From assembly GCF_010499245.1 (NCBI RefSeq), contig NZ_JAAGOW010000001.1, positions 1,116,001-1,180,000 on the forward strand: 64,000 nt of DNA, written 5' to 3'. The notes under the pieces are model-generated. The model was not told the DNA's origin, made no database searches, and worked only from the letters and a program-made list of their open reading frames with translations. Source of the DNA: Variovorax sp. WS11. GTDB lineage: Bacteria; Pseudomonadota; Gammaproteobacteria; Burkholderiales; Burkholderiaceae_C. How positions within the stretch are numbered: the first letter of the stretch is position 1; the number at the start of each line of letters is the position of its first letter. A program made the translations under genes and the position numbers. Shown in pieces: positions 24,411-33,323 of this stretch.

Positions 24411-25911
24411 TTACTCTCCTAGAAAGCGGAGTTTGGTTACGATCTTGTCGAGTATGGAAACGGACGCAGAAGGCACCCCGGCCGGTGCACCCAACACGCC
24501 GCCACCTGTCGATTGAGGATAAAACCTGTAGACCTTGTCTCCCTGGGTCATGACGGTGACGGCCCCATCTTTGGACATTGTCTTCGCGTAACCGCTTGCA
24601 GCCAGATTCTCGATCGTCTGCGACTGCATCAATCCCACATTTAATTGATTGGCACTATTTCTCGTTGCCTTTGCACCAATCGAAATCTCCGTGAAGGCTG
24701 CCGTCTCCCTCGCCGCCGCGGCACCAGTTCCCTTCGCAACCGCCTGCGCCGCACCTCTCAGTATTCCCAGTCCTCCGCCACCAATCAGGAATTGCTCGGG
24801 ATAGAACCGCTCAAGCGGCGGATCGTTGATCGGAGAGTTGTCGATCAAGTTTCCAAGAGAGGTGCCCTGGAGATTGGACTGCGGGGCAACAGGATAGGTG
24901 GACACCCCGCTTGCAGTAGGGTACGCCCACGCCCCAAGCGAAGCCAAGCCGGTGGGATCGATCCGGTTGCCGGGGTTGTTGCCCACATAGGCATACAGGT
25001 TGACGTCATCCCTGTAGCCGATCGGATCGGTCTGCAGGAACCGGCCCAGGCTCGGCGAGTAGAAGCGCGCCTTGTAGTAGTACAGCCCGAGCTCGCCGAT
25101 GAGCTGCTGGCCGGTGTACCTGAACCTCGGGCCCGTCGTGGTGTTCGGCTCGCCGTAGGGCCCGTAGCTGTAGATGCCCGTGCTCGCGCCCGTCGCGTTG
25201 GCCGTGGCCACGATGCTGCCGAGGTGATCGGCATAGAGCCAGTTCTTCGCGGTGGTGCCCGCTCCTTCGTACCAGACGATCGGCTCATCGGTCCCGGGGC
25301 CGTGCACATAGCGTCTTTGCAGCGTTGTTCCTGCCGCGTCGTACTCGGCGATCAGGTCCGTGGCGTCGTACAGCAGGTTCGTGGTGCTGGCCGCGATCAG
25401 CGTCTGTCGCAGGCGCCCTTCTGCGTCGTAGGCGAGGACATCGTCCAGGGTGGCGGCGGGCTTGTTGGCACGCAGGTAGCCCGCGAGGGTGGTGGCGTAG
25501 CCGGCGAGCTTGCTGCGGATGTTGGCCCGGTGGATGTTCTGGACGTAGTCGGCCGTGACGGTGGCGCCGCTCTGGGCGGACGACAGGTAGCTTGCCGCGT
25601 CGTAGCCGGTGGTGGCGGCGCTGGCGAGGTCGATGCCGCTCTTGAAGGTGTGGGGCTTGTAGCTGGGGTCGAAGGCATACCAGCTGCCGTTGATCTTGAC
25701 CTTGACCCAGACGTGCTCGAAGGACACATCGGTCAAGGCGGCCACGGTGCCGGGGCAGCTGCCGGCGCTGGTGGCGTTGATCTCGTAGACGGGGATCTGG
25801 GCCTGGCCGAGCAGGGACAGGACGCCGCAGGCATTGGCGGTGCTCACGCCCCACCACTCACCGAGCTGCGCAGCGCTGAGCTTGGCGATGCCGCGCACGT
25901 AGTTGGCGCCG
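24411..25911 (-). pseudogene. Collapsed Rhs protein: transglutaminase-like fragment, terminal YD core and toxin tail
   Basis: The frame begins inside the truncated IS3 OrfB region, so the native 5' end is missing. From ~25905 it encodes a transglutaminase-like segment (SFEHVWVKVKINGSWYAFDP, with the His and Asp of the triad), then at PAATLDDVL passes straight into the last YD repeat (AYDAEGRLRQT), the Rhs core end (FRYTGQQL..LYYYKARFYSP, GRFLQTDPIGY) and the boundary motif NRIDPTGL (~24945-24968). Full Rhs proteins have a thousand or more residues of repeats between these parts, so a large in-frame deletion is inferred. After DPTGL come 177 residues of variable C-terminus ending TQGDKVYRFYPQSTGGG...KLRFLGE, a probable toxin domain of unassigned type. 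No native start or secretion part remains. Confidence 0.75.
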
Positions 25912-26205
25912 GAAACGGTGGTGGCTGTCGGTGGTCTTGTGGTACGCCCGCTTGGGCGCCACCAGCATATGCGCCTCGCGCAGCACGTCCAGCAGTGCAT
26001 CACGCCCGAGGCTCGCGTTGGCCTGCCGCAGCGGCTGCTCAAGCAGGTGGTGCAGCTTGCGCGCGCCCAGGCGGGGTTGACGCAAGCGCACGCCGCGCAC
26101 GAGTTCAATCACCGTGTCGGCACGTGCACGGCGTTGCTGCTGATGCTGCAGTTGTTGGTAGTAGGCCTGGCGGCTGACGCCCCAATGGCGGCAAGCCCTC
26201 GACAC
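25907..26205 (-). pseudogene. Truncated IS3-family transposase OrfB
   Basis: About 100 residues of an IS3 (IS150-like) OrfB N-terminus: SRACRHWGVSRQAYYQQLQ, LRQPRLGARKLHHLL, LREAHMLVAPKRAYHKTTDS, HHRF. It begins at a GTG right after orfA and breaks off near 25907, where Rhs sequence takes over. The DDE catalytic domain is entirely absent, so this copy is dead. A short unrelated tail is read before a stop at 25858. Confidence 0.85.
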
Positions 26206-26207
26206 AC

Positions 26208-26618
26208 TCAGCCCCGGGACGAGCTTTTGCGAGAGGACTTGCCCGAAGGCTTTTTTACGACACGCACCCCGTAGCCCTTCTTCAGGACATCGAGCACGGC
26301 CTCGAACAGCCGGGCCTTCTCATTGGCCTGTTGAAGCTGCACTTCCAGGGCCTTGATCTTCTGCTCGGGGGTCAGTGGCGCCGCCGCAAAGGAGGATTTT
26401 TTGATCGGAGCTGGCATGGGCAGTCGCGATGATGCCGCATGCCCCCAGCTTTGCCGGCCGTGTTTGCGCAACCACACCAGCACCGTCGAGCGGCCCTGGA
26501 TGCCATAGCGATGCTGCGCCTGCTTGTAGGTGAGCTCGCCTTTTTCTACCTGCTCGACGACCGAGAGCTTAAAAGCCAGCGTGTAGTCCCGCTGTGTGCG
26601 TTTGACGCCTGATTCCAT
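26208..26618 (-). CDS. IS3-family transposase OrfA
   Basis: 136 residues. An N-terminal helix-turn-helix for terminal-repeat binding (LAFKLSVVEQVEKGELTYKQAQHRYGI, then STVLVWLRKHG) is followed by a leucine-zipper-like stretch (TPEQKIKALEVQLQQANEKARLFEAVLDVL) typical of IS3 OrfA proteins. The start ATG 26618 gives MESGVKRTQRDY, the usual beginning. It is intact, but its partner OrfB is truncated, so it cannot move the element alone and could only act as an inhibitor or in trans. Confidence 0.9.
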   Translation of the reverse strand: MESGVKRTQRDYTLAFKLSVVEQVEKGELTYKQAQHRYGIQGRSTVLVWLRKHGRQSWGHAASSRLPMPAPIKKSSFAAAPLTPEQKIKALEVQLQQANEKARLFEAVLDVLKKGYGVRVVKKPSGKSSRKSSSRG

Positions 26619-26680
26619 TGACTTGCCTTTTCTTGGAGGAAAAGGTGTCAACCCAGGTCAGGACGGGTCACACCAAAGAA

Positions 26681-26711
26681 AAAAGCCCCGCCGTGACCGG
26701 CGGGGCTTTTT
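26681..26711 (-). terminator. Intrinsic terminator of the TRAP binding-protein gene
   Basis: AAAAGCCCCGCCG-TGAC-CGGCGGGGCTTTTT: a 13-bp perfect stem with A/T runs at both sides, 25 bases after the dctP-like stop. It can work in either direction. Confidence 0.9.
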
Positions 26712-26735
26712 GCATCAGGAAGCGAGGCGCAGCGC

Positions 26736-27815
26736 TTACAGCTTCTGCTGCTGCATGAAGCGGTCGAAGGTGCCTTCGGTGAAGCGGAACCACGCGTTCT
26801 GGTCGGCCAGGAATTTGGCCCAGTCGCCGTAGATCTTCTTCCACTCGGGGTTGGTGTTGTTCAGCTCCGCGTAGATCTGCTGGGCCGACTTGAAGGCCGC
26901 GTTCATCACGTCCTGCGTGAAGGGCTTGAGCGTGGTGCCCGAGCCGACCAGCTGCTTCAGCGCGACGGGGTTGCGCGCGTCGTACTTCGCGGTCATCGTG
27001 ATGTTGGCGTGCGCGGCGGCCGCTTCGACGACGGCCTTGTACTCGGCCGGCAGGCCTTCCCAGGCCTTGGTGTTGATGTAGAAGTCCAGCTGCGGGCCGC
27101 CTTCCCACCAGCCGGGGTAGTAGTAGAACTTGGCGACCTTGTTGAAGCCCAGCTTCTGGTCGTCGTAGGGGCCCACCCACTCCAGCGCATCCAGCGTGCC
27201 CTTCTCGAGCGCGGGGTACAGGTCGGCGCCGGGGATGGACTGCGGGATCACGCCGAAGGGCTCGAGCACCTTGCCGGCGAAGGGGTTGGTGCGGAACTTC
27301 AGGCCCTTCAGGTCGGCGACCGACTTGATCTCCTTGCGGAACCAGCCGCCCATCTGCGCGCCCGTGTTGCCGCCCGGCAGGTTGAAGATGTTGTACTTGG
27401 CGTAGAAGGCGCGCATCAGCTTCAGGCCGTTGCCTTCGTACATCCAGGCGTTCATCTGGCGGGTGTTCATGCCGAAGGGCACCGCGCAGCCGAGGCAGAA
27501 GGTCGGGTCCTTGCCGTAGAAGTAGTAGGGCGCGGTGTGCGCCATCTCGACCGAGGCGTTCTGCACGCCATCCACCACGCCGAAGGCCGGCATCAGCTCA
27601 CCGCCTGCATGCACCGAGATCTGGAACTTGCCGCCCGTCGCATCGCTCACCTGCTTGGCGAACACCTCGGCCGTTCCATAGATTGTGTCCAGCGACTTGG
27701 GAAAGCTCGAGGCCAGGCGCCAGCGCACTGCCGCCTGCGCGTGGACTGCGGGCGCGATGCCGGCAGCGAGGACGCCGGCGATGCCTGCGTTTTTGATGAG
27801 GGAACGACGATCCAT
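26736..27815 (-). CDS. TRAP transporter substrate-binding protein (DctP family)
   Basis: 359 residues. A Tat-type signal peptide (MDRRSLIKNAGIAGVLAAG...VHAQ, with RRSLIK) leads into a DctP-fold domain: WRLASSFPKSLDTIYGTAEVF, GGELMPAFGVVDGVQ, then FRTNPFAGKVLEPFGVIPQ, which contains the conserved arginine that grips the ligand carboxylate, and ALEWVGPYDDQKLGF. The WVGPYDDQ form is usual for TRAP receptors of 2-oxoacids (TakP-like). No membrane subunits are adjacent. A strong terminator follows. Confidence 0.88.
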   Translation of the reverse strand: MDRRSLIKNAGIAGVLAAGIAPAVHAQAAVRWRLASSFPKSLDTIYGTAEVFAKQVSDATGGKFQISVHAGGELMPAFGVVDGVQNASVEMAHTAPYYFYGKDPTFCLGCAVPFGMNTRQMNAWMYEGNGLKLMRAFYAKYNIFNLPGGNTGAQMGGWFRKEIKSVADLKGLKFRTNPFAGKVLEPFGVIPQSIPGADLYPALEKGTLDALEWVGPYDDQKLGFNKVAKFYYYPGWWEGGPQLDFYINTKAWEGLPAEYKAVVEAAAAHANITMTAKYDARNPVALKQLVGSGTTLKPFTQDVMNAAFKSAQQIYAELNNTNPEWKKIYGDWAKFLADQNAWFRFTEGTFDRFMQQQKL

Positions 27816-27838
27816 TGAGGTTGACTCCGAGTGCTTGG

Positions 27839-27869
27839 AAAAAACAAGAACGCGGCTCGTGGCCGCGTT
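27839..27869 (-). terminator. Intrinsic terminator after dxs
   Basis: On the minus strand AACGCGGC-CACGA-GCCGCGTT followed by CTTGTTTTTTCC: an 8-bp perfect stem plus T-run, ~40 bases after the dxs stop; it closes the xseB-ispA-dxs transcript. Confidence 0.85.
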
Positions 27870-27909
27870 GCCGACATCGCTGTCGAGGCAGCGAGATTGT
27901 AAAAAGTGC

Positions 27910-29793
27910 TTACAGGACACCGGGGCGGGTTTTCCCTGCGGGCTCGCCCGCGCCGAAGCGCTCGAGGATCGATTGCTCGATGCCCGCCGCGTCGAGTCCG
28001 ATGCTCGCCAGCAGCTTGCCCGGATCGCCATGCTCGATGAAGCGGTCGGGCAGGCCGAGCTGCAGCACCGGCAGTTGCACATCGGCCGCCTGCAGCGCCT
28101 CGATGACGGCGCTGCCTGCGCCGCCCATCACGGCGCCCTCTTCGAGGGTCACGATGCATTCGTGCGTGGCCACGGTCTTCAGCAGCAGCTCGACATCGAG
28201 CGGCTTGACCCAGCGCATGTTGAGTACCGTGGCATCGAGCGCCTCGGCGGCCTTGAGCGCCGGATGCAGCAAGGTGCCGAAGACCACGATCGCGATGCGC
28301 TGCCCCGAACGGCGCAGCTCGCCCTTGCCGAAGGGCAGCGGCTCGAGTCCGGGCGGCGTCGCGACGCCGGCGCCCGCGCCGCGCGGATAGCGCACCGCCA
28401 CCGGATGGTCCTGCGCGAAGGCGCTGGAGAGCAGCTGGCGGCACTCGGCCTCGTCGGCCGGGCAGGCCAGGCTCATGTTGGGGATGCAGCGGATGAAGGC
28501 GATGTCGTAGGCGCCGGCATGGGTGGCGCCGTCGGCGCCCACCAGGCCTGCGCGGTCGAGCGCGAACACGACAGGCAGCTTCTGGATCGCCACGTCGTGG
28601 ATCATCTGGTCGTAGCCGCGTTGCAGGAAAGTCGAGTAGATCGCGACCACCGGCTTGAGGCCCTCGCAGGCCAGGCCGGCGGCGAAGGTGACGGCGTGCT
28701 GCTCGGCGATGCCGACGTCGTAGTAGCGCTCGGGAAAGCGCTGCTCGAACTCCACCAGCCCCGATCCCTCGCGCATCGCCGGCGTGATGCCGACCAGCCG
28801 GCTGTCCTGCGCGGCCATGTCGCACAGCCAATGGCCGAAGACCTGCGTGAAGGTCTGCTTGGGCGCGGTCGCGGGCTTGACCAGGCCGATGGCCGGATCG
28901 AACTTGGTGGGCCCGTGGTAGGCCACCGGATCGGCCTCGGCCAGCTTGTAGCCCTGCCCTTTCTTGGTGACGACGTGCAGGAACTGCGGGCCGTGCAGGT
29001 GCTTGAGGTTCTCCAGCGTGGGCACGAGCGAGTCGAGATCGTGGCCGTCGATGGGGCCGACGTAGTTGAAGCCGAACTGCTCGAACAGCGTTGCCGGCAC
29101 CACCATGCCCTTGGCATGCTGCTCCAGGCGCTTGGCCAGCTCGAACAGCGGCGGCGCGGCGCGCAGCACGCTCTTGCCCACGTTCTTGGCGGCGGCGTAG
29201 AAGTTGCCGCTCATCAGCTGCGCGAGATAGCGGTTGAGCGCGCCCACCGGGGGGCTGATCGACATGTCGTTGTCGTTGAGGATGACAAGCAGCTTGCAGT
29301 CGTACACGCCCGCGTTGTTGAGCGCCTCGAAGGCCATGCCGGCGGTCATCGCGCCGTCGCCGATGATCGCGACCGCGTGCCGGTCCTCACCCTTCTGCTT
29401 GGCCGCCAGCGCCATGCCGAGCGCGGCCGAGATGCTGGTGGAGGAATGCGCGGTGCCGAAGGTGTCGTACTCGCTCTCGCTGCGCTGCGGGAAGCCGGAG
29501 ATGCCGCCGATCTGGCGCAGGCTGGGCATGCGCTCGCGGCGGCCGGTGAGGATCTTGTGCGGATAGGTCTGGTGGCCCACGTCCCACACCAGCCGGTCGT
29601 GCGGCGTGTTGAAAACGTGGTGCAGCGCGACCGTGAGCTCGACGGTCCCCAGGTTGGAGCTCAGGTGCCCGCCGGTGCGGGAGACGTTGTCGAGCACGCA
29701 GCTGCGCACCTCGTCGGCCAGCTGCTTGAGCTGGGCGCGGTCGAAATGGCGCAGGGCGGACGGATCGTGGAGGGTGGGGAGCAGCGGGGCCAT
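27910..29793 (-). CDS. dxs: 1-deoxy-D-xylulose-5-phosphate synthase
   Basis: 627 residues, the thiamine-diphosphate enzyme condensing pyruvate and glyceraldehyde 3-phosphate in the MEP isoprenoid pathway. The TPP/Mg motif is [18 protein letters not shown]...LNDNDMS, with [14 protein letters not shown] (active-site His) before it, and transketolase-type [15 protein letters not shown] and [12 protein letters not shown] in the pyrimidine domain. Length and termini match E. coli Dxs. It follows ispA by 15 bases. Confidence 0.96.
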   Translation of the reverse strand: MAPLLPTLHDPSALRHFDRAQLKQLADEVRSCVLDNVSRTGGHLSSNLGTVELTVALHHVFNTPHDRLVWDVGHQTYPHKILTGRRERMPSLRQIGGISGFPQRSESEYDTFGTAHSSTSISAALGMALAAKQKGEDRHAVAIIGDGAMTAGMAFEALNNAGVYDCKLLVILNDNDMSISPPVGALNRYLAQLMSGNFYAAAKNVGKSVLRAAPPLFELAKRLEQHAKGMVVPATLFEQFGFNYVGPIDGHDLDSLVPTLENLKHLHGPQFLHVVTKKGQGYKLAEADPVAYHGPTKFDPAIGLVKPATAPKQTFTQVFGHWLCDMAAQDSRLVGITPAMREGSGLVEFEQRFPERYYDVGIAEQHAVTFAAGLACEGLKPVVAIYSTFLQRGYDQMIHDVAIQKLPVVFALDRAGLVGADGATHAGAYDIAFIRCIPNMSLACPADEAECRQLLSSAFAQDHPVAVRYPRGAGAGVATPPGLEPLPFGKGELRRSGQRIAIVVFGTLLHPALKAAEALDATVLNMRWVKPLDVELLLKTVATHECIVTLEEGAVMGGAGSAVIEALQAADVQLPVLQLGLPDRFIEHGDPGKLLASIGLDAAGIEQSILERFGAGEPAGKTRPGVL

Positions 29794-29808
29794 GGGCTTT
29801 GTAGTTGT

Positions 29809-30723
29809 CTATCGATCGCGGTCCACGACCATGTAGGCCAGCGCGCGCAGGGCGCCGGTCTCGGGCAGCGCGCTACGGTCGAGCGCTTCCAGCGCCTGGG
29901 CGAGCAGCTCACGCGCCTGCGCACGCGCGCCGTCGAGTCCGAGCAGGGAGACGTAGGTGGGCTTGTCGCTCGCGGCGTCCTTGCCGGCGGTCTTGCCGAG
30001 GGTCTGCGAATCGGCCGTGACGTCGAGGATGTCGTCCACCACCTGGAAGGCCAGGCCGATGGCGGCGCCGTAGGCGCGCAGCGCATCGAGCGCTTCGGCA
30101 TCGAGGGTGCCGCAGGCCGCGCCCATCTCGACGCTGCCCTGCAGCAGGGCGCCGGTCTTCAGGCGATGCATCTCGCGCAGCTGGGCCTCGTCGAGCGCGA
30201 GGCCGACGCTGGCCAGGTCGATCGCCTGGCCGCCGGCCATGCCCTGGCTGCCGGCCGCGCGCGCCAGCAGGCGGCAGAGCCGCGCCTGCACCGCGGGCGC
30301 GATGCCTTCGCGCTCGGGCGTGAGCAACTCGAAGGCCAGGGCCTGCAGGGCATCGCCGGCCAGCAGCGCATCGGCCTCGCCGAACTTCACATGCACGGTG
30401 GGCTTGCCGCGGCGCAGCACGTCGTTGTCCATGCACGGCAGGTCGTCGTGCACCAGCGAATAGGCATGGATCAGCTCGGCCGCGCAGGCGGCACGCAGCG
30501 CAGCCTCGGCGTGGCCGCCTGCCGACTCGCTGGCGGCGAAGACCAGCAGGGGCCGCAGCCGCTTGCCGCCGTCGAGCACCGCATAGCGCATCGCGTCGCC
30601 CAGCAGCACCGGCGCATCGACGCCGACCCATTGCGAGAGAGCGGCCTCGACGCGGGCGAGCAGCGGTTCGCTCCAGGCCGCGAGGCGCTGCGCGTCCCAG
30701 TGCAGGGCGTCCCCGGCCCTCAT
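29809..30723 (-). CDS. ispA: Farnesyl diphosphate synthase (polyprenyl synthetase)
   Basis: 304 residues. The first aspartate-rich motif is [12 protein letters not shown] (residues ~95-106, the D-D-x4-D form of bacterial FPP synthase) and the second is [19 protein letters not shown] supplies the diphosphate-binding Lys/Arg, and GQAIDLAS and [14 protein letters not shown] are family signatures. It makes FPP for quinone and undecaprenyl-phosphate synthesis. It overlaps xseB by four bases and precedes dxs. Confidence 0.94.
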   Translation of the reverse strand: MRAGDALHWDAQRLAAWSEPLLARVEAALSQWVGVDAPVLLGDAMRYAVLDGGKRLRPLLVFAASESAGGHAEAALRAACAAELIHAYSLVHDDLPCMDNDVLRRGKPTVHVKFGEADALLAGDALQALAFELLTPEREGIAPAVQARLCRLLARAAGSQGMAGGQAIDLASVGLALDEAQLREMHRLKTGALLQGSVEMGAACGTLDAEALDALRAYGAAIGLAFQVVDDILDVTADSQTLGKTAGKDAASDKPTYVSLLGLDGARAQARELLAQALEALDRSALPETGALRALAYMVVDRDR

Positions 30724-30986
30724 TCGCCTGCCCAGGCCTTGAGGCCGTTCGCGTCGAGCACCTTGATCTGATCTTCGACCGCCTGCAGCTTGTCGCGGCA
30801 GAAGGCCAGCAGTGCCGCGCCCCGCTGGTAGCTGCCGAGCAGCTGGTCGAGCGGCAGTTGCCCCGATTCGAGCTCGGCCACCAGCTGTTCGAGTTCCTGG
30901 AGCCCGGCTTCGTAGCTCGCGGGCAGCGCGCCGATGTCGAGGGCGGGCGAGGACGCTGGTGGGGAGGAAGGAGGCACCTTGGGCAT
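30720..30986 (-). CDS. xseB: Exodeoxyribonuclease VII small subunit
   Basis: 88 residues. The core [39 protein letters not shown] and [15 protein letters not shown] is the XseB helical hairpin. A ~20-residue Pro/Ser-rich N-terminal tail ([13 protein letters not shown]) precedes it. The start ATG 30986 follows GAGGCACC-like purines poorly, so the start is moderately sure. It overlaps ispA, the standard xseB-ispA-dxs operon order. Confidence 0.9.
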   Translation of the reverse strand: MPKVPPSSPPASSPALDIGALPASYEAGLQELEQLVAELESGQLPLDQLLGSYQRGAALLAFCRDKLQAVEDQIKVLDANGLKAWAGE

Positions 30987-31230
30987 TCGGCGATGGGGGA
31001 TGAAACAGGGCATTTTAGGGCGGGGGCACCGCGGCCCGCCCCGAGGCGGTGCCGGCCCGGCCTGGCGGGACCCATTGCCTGCGGGTAAAGCAGCGGCACG
31101 CCTATTTTTCCCGGGGTACAATCGCCCGCTCTCGCGCCGGCGCCTGCCGGCGATTTTCTTCGGGCCGCCCCCTCTTCAGCGGCACCTCTTTCCGTTCTTT
31201 CTCCCTGTGGGGAGCTTGGTCAGGTCACCC

Positions 31231-32370
31231 ATGTCTGATTTAAGTCTTCAACTGCAGCAGGCTTCGAGCCAACTTCCAGTTTCCGCGTACTTCGACGAGG
31301 CGCTCTACGCCCGCGAGCTGCAAACCCTTTTCGCCGGCGGTCCGCGCTACGTCGGCCACCGGCTGGCCGTGCCCGAGCCGGGCAACTACCACTCATTGCC
31401 GCAGGAGCAGCAGGGCCGTGCGCTGGTGCATACGCCCAAGGGCGTGGAGCTGATCTCCAACGTGTGCCGGCATCGCCAGGCGCTGATCCTGCAGGGCCGC
31501 GGCCAGCTCGATCCGCAGGCCGGCGGCGGCAACATCGTGTGCCCGCTGCACCGCTGGACCTACGCGGCCGCCGACGCGCGCACTACCGGCAAGCTGATCG
31601 GCGCCCCGCATTTCGCGCAGGACCCCTGCCTGGACCTGCACAACTACCCGCTGACCGAATGGAACGGCCTGCTGTTCGAGCAGAACCCGCAAGGCCTCGG
31701 GCGCGACGTCGCGGCCGACCTGGCCCGGCTCGGGCCGCGTATGGACCTCGACTTCGAGGGCTATGCACTGGACCGCGTCGAGCTGCACGAGTGCAACTAC
31801 AACTGGAAGACCTTCATCGAGGTCTATCTCGAGGACTACCACGTCGGCCCCTTCCACCCCGGCCTCGGCAGCTTCGTCACCTGCGACGACCTGCGCTGGG
31901 AGTTCGGCCACCACCACTCGGTGCAGACGGTGGGCGTGGCCAACCGCCTGGGCCGCGCCGGCAGCCCGGTCTACCAGAAGTGGCAGGAGGCGCTGCTGAA
32001 GTACCGCGAGGGCAAGCCGCCCAAGTACGGCGCGATCTGGCTCACCTACTACCCCCACGTGATGATCGAGTGGTACCCGCACGTGCTCACCGTCTCCACG
32101 CTGCACCCCATGGGCCCGCAGAAGACGCTCAACATGGTGGAGTTCTTCTACCCCGAGGAGATCGTCGCCTTCGAGCGCGAGTTCGTCGATGCGCAGCAGG
32201 CCGCATACATGGAGACCTGCGTGGAAGACGACGAGATCGCCGAGCGCATGGACGCCGGCCGCCGCGCGCTGATGCTGCGCGGCGTGGACGAGAGCGGCCC
32301 GTACCAGAGCCCGATGGAAGACGGGATGCAGCAGTTCCACGAGTGGTACCGCCGCGAGATGAAGTCCTAG
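31231..32370 (+). CDS. Rieske-type ring-hydroxylating oxygenase, large subunit
   Basis: 379 residues. The Rieske [2Fe-2S] motif is C-R-H near NVCRHRQA (residue ~76) and CPLHRW (~104), the CxH...CxxH arrangement. The mononuclear iron site is EDYHVGPFHPG (D-x2-H-x4-H, ~208-218). The C-terminal half matches SRPBCC catalytic domains of aromatic or choline-type oxygenases. No small subunit, ferredoxin or reductase gene is nearby, so electron partners are elsewhere. A TACAAT hexamer at 31117-31122 is a possible -10 far upstream. The substrate is unknown. Confidence 0.88.
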   Translation: MSDLSLQLQQASSQLPVSAYFDEALYARELQTLFAGGPRYVGHRLAVPEPGNYHSLPQEQQGRALVHTPKGVELISNVCRHRQALILQGRGQLDPQAGGGNIVCPLHRWTYAAADARTTGKLIGAPHFAQDPCLDLHNYPLTEWNGLLFEQNPQGLGRDVAADLARLGPRMDLDFEGYALDRVELHECNYNWKTFIEVYLEDYHVGPFHPGLGSFVTCDDLRWEFGHHHSVQTVGVANRLGRAGSPVYQKWQEALLKYREGKPPKYGAIWLTYYPHVMIEWYPHVLTVSTLHPMGPQKTLNMVEFFYPEEIVAFEREFVDAQQAAYMETCVEDDEIAERMDAGRRALMLRGVDESGPYQSPMEDGMQQFHEWYRREMKS

Positions 32371-32374
32371 GGGG

Positions 32375-33307
32375 ATGCAAGCCCTCTGGATGGTGCTGGC
32401 CGCACTGATCTTCGCCACCATGGGCGTGTGCGTGAAGATCGCCTCGGCCTGGTTCACGAGCGCCGAGCTGGTGCTCTACCGCGGCCTGATCGGCATGCTG
32501 TTCCTGTGGGCGCTGGCGCGCCAGCGCGGCATCACGCTGGCCACGCCCTACCCCGGCATGCATGCCTGGCGCAGCCTGATCGGCGTGTTCTCGATGGGCG
32601 CCTGGTTCTACGCGATCGCGCACCTGCCGCTGGCGACCGCCATGACGCTCAACTACATGAGCAGCGTCTGGATCGCGGCCTTCCTGGTCGGCGGCGCCTT
32701 GCTGGCCTGGGTGCCGGTGCCCGGCCGCGACGGGCGCGTGGCGCGACCGCCGCTGCAGGGTGCGCTGGTGCTCACCGTGCTGGCGGGCTTCGGCGGCGTG
32801 GTGCTGATGCTCAAGCCCAGCGTCGGCGAAAGCCAGGGCTTCGCGGGGCTGGTGGGCCTGATGTCCGGGCTGACCGCCGCCTTCGCCTACATGCAGGTGG
32901 TCGCCCTCTCTCGCGTGGGCGAGCCCGAGTCGCGCACGGTCTTCTATTTCGCGCTCGGCTCGGCGGTGGCGGGCGGCCTCGTCACGGTGCTGGGCAGTTC
33001 AACGCCCTGGGCGCAATGGACCTGGGCGCACGCAATGTGGCTGCTGCCGGTCGGCGTGCTCGCGGCCCTGGGCCAGCTTTGCATGACGCGCGCCTATGCC
33101 AGCGCCAAGACCCAAGGCGGCACGCTCGTCGTGGCCAACCTGCAATATTCCGGCATTGTCTTTGCAGCCATCTACAGTGTGGTGCTGTTCGGCGACCGCA
33201 TCGACGCGAGCGGCTGGGCCGGCATGGCGCTGATCGTCGGCAGCGGCATCGCGGCCACGGTGCTGCGCCAGCGCTCGCTGCCCAAGGCGCCCGCGGAAGA
33301 GCATTGA
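32375..33307 (+). CDS. EamA/DMT-family transporter
   Basis: 310 residues with ten hydrophobic helices arranged as two EamA repeats (first: VLAALIFATMGVCVKIA..LVLYRGLIG; second: FAGLVGLMSGLTAAFAYMQVVAL). RxL-type motifs at the helix starts fit the RhaT/YdcZ/EamA superfamily of metabolite exporters. It begins five bases after the Rieske oxygenase stop, so the two are probably co-transcribed; the cargo is unknown. Confidence 0.87.
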   Translation: MQALWMVLAALIFATMGVCVKIASAWFTSAELVLYRGLIGMLFLWALARQRGITLATPYPGMHAWRSLIGVFSMGAWFYAIAHLPLATAMTLNYMSSVWIAAFLVGGALLAWVPVPGRDGRVARPPLQGALVLTVLAGFGGVVLMLKPSVGESQGFAGLVGLMSGLTAAFAYMQVVALSRVGEPESRTVFYFALGSAVAGGLVTVLGSSTPWAQWTWAHAMWLLPVGVLAALGQLCMTRAYASAKTQGGTLVVANLQYSGIVFAAIYSVVLFGDRIDASGWAGMALIVGSGIAATVLRQRSLPKAPAEEH

Positions 33308-33323
33308 GCAAGGAAGGATTGCC

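Larger units (their letters stand above)
25907..26670 (-). mobile_element. IS3-family (IS150-like) insertion sequence, 3'-truncated
   Basis: Contains intact orfA and the first third of orfB. The left end is placed near 26670 where the minus strand reads TGACCCGTCCTGACCTGG, a TG-starting, IS3-like terminal repeat. The right end is missing: OrfB is joined directly to Rhs coding DNA at ~25907. Its left end lies ten bases from the terminator of the TRAP binding-protein gene. End coordinates are approximate. Confidence 0.75.

Noticed and set aside
22800..24450. Prophage or integrative element
   Set aside because: Low GC, but no integrase, no tRNA-linked attachment repeats and no phage genes; the Rhs cassette explains the composition.
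25858..26670. Active insertion sequence
   Set aside because: OrfB lacks the DDE domain and the right terminal repeat is missing.
27685..30771. A 1028-codon plus-strand frame across dctP, dxs and ispA
   Set aside because: It is antisense to three convincing genes on the minus strand, and its composition is that of GC-rich shadow frames.
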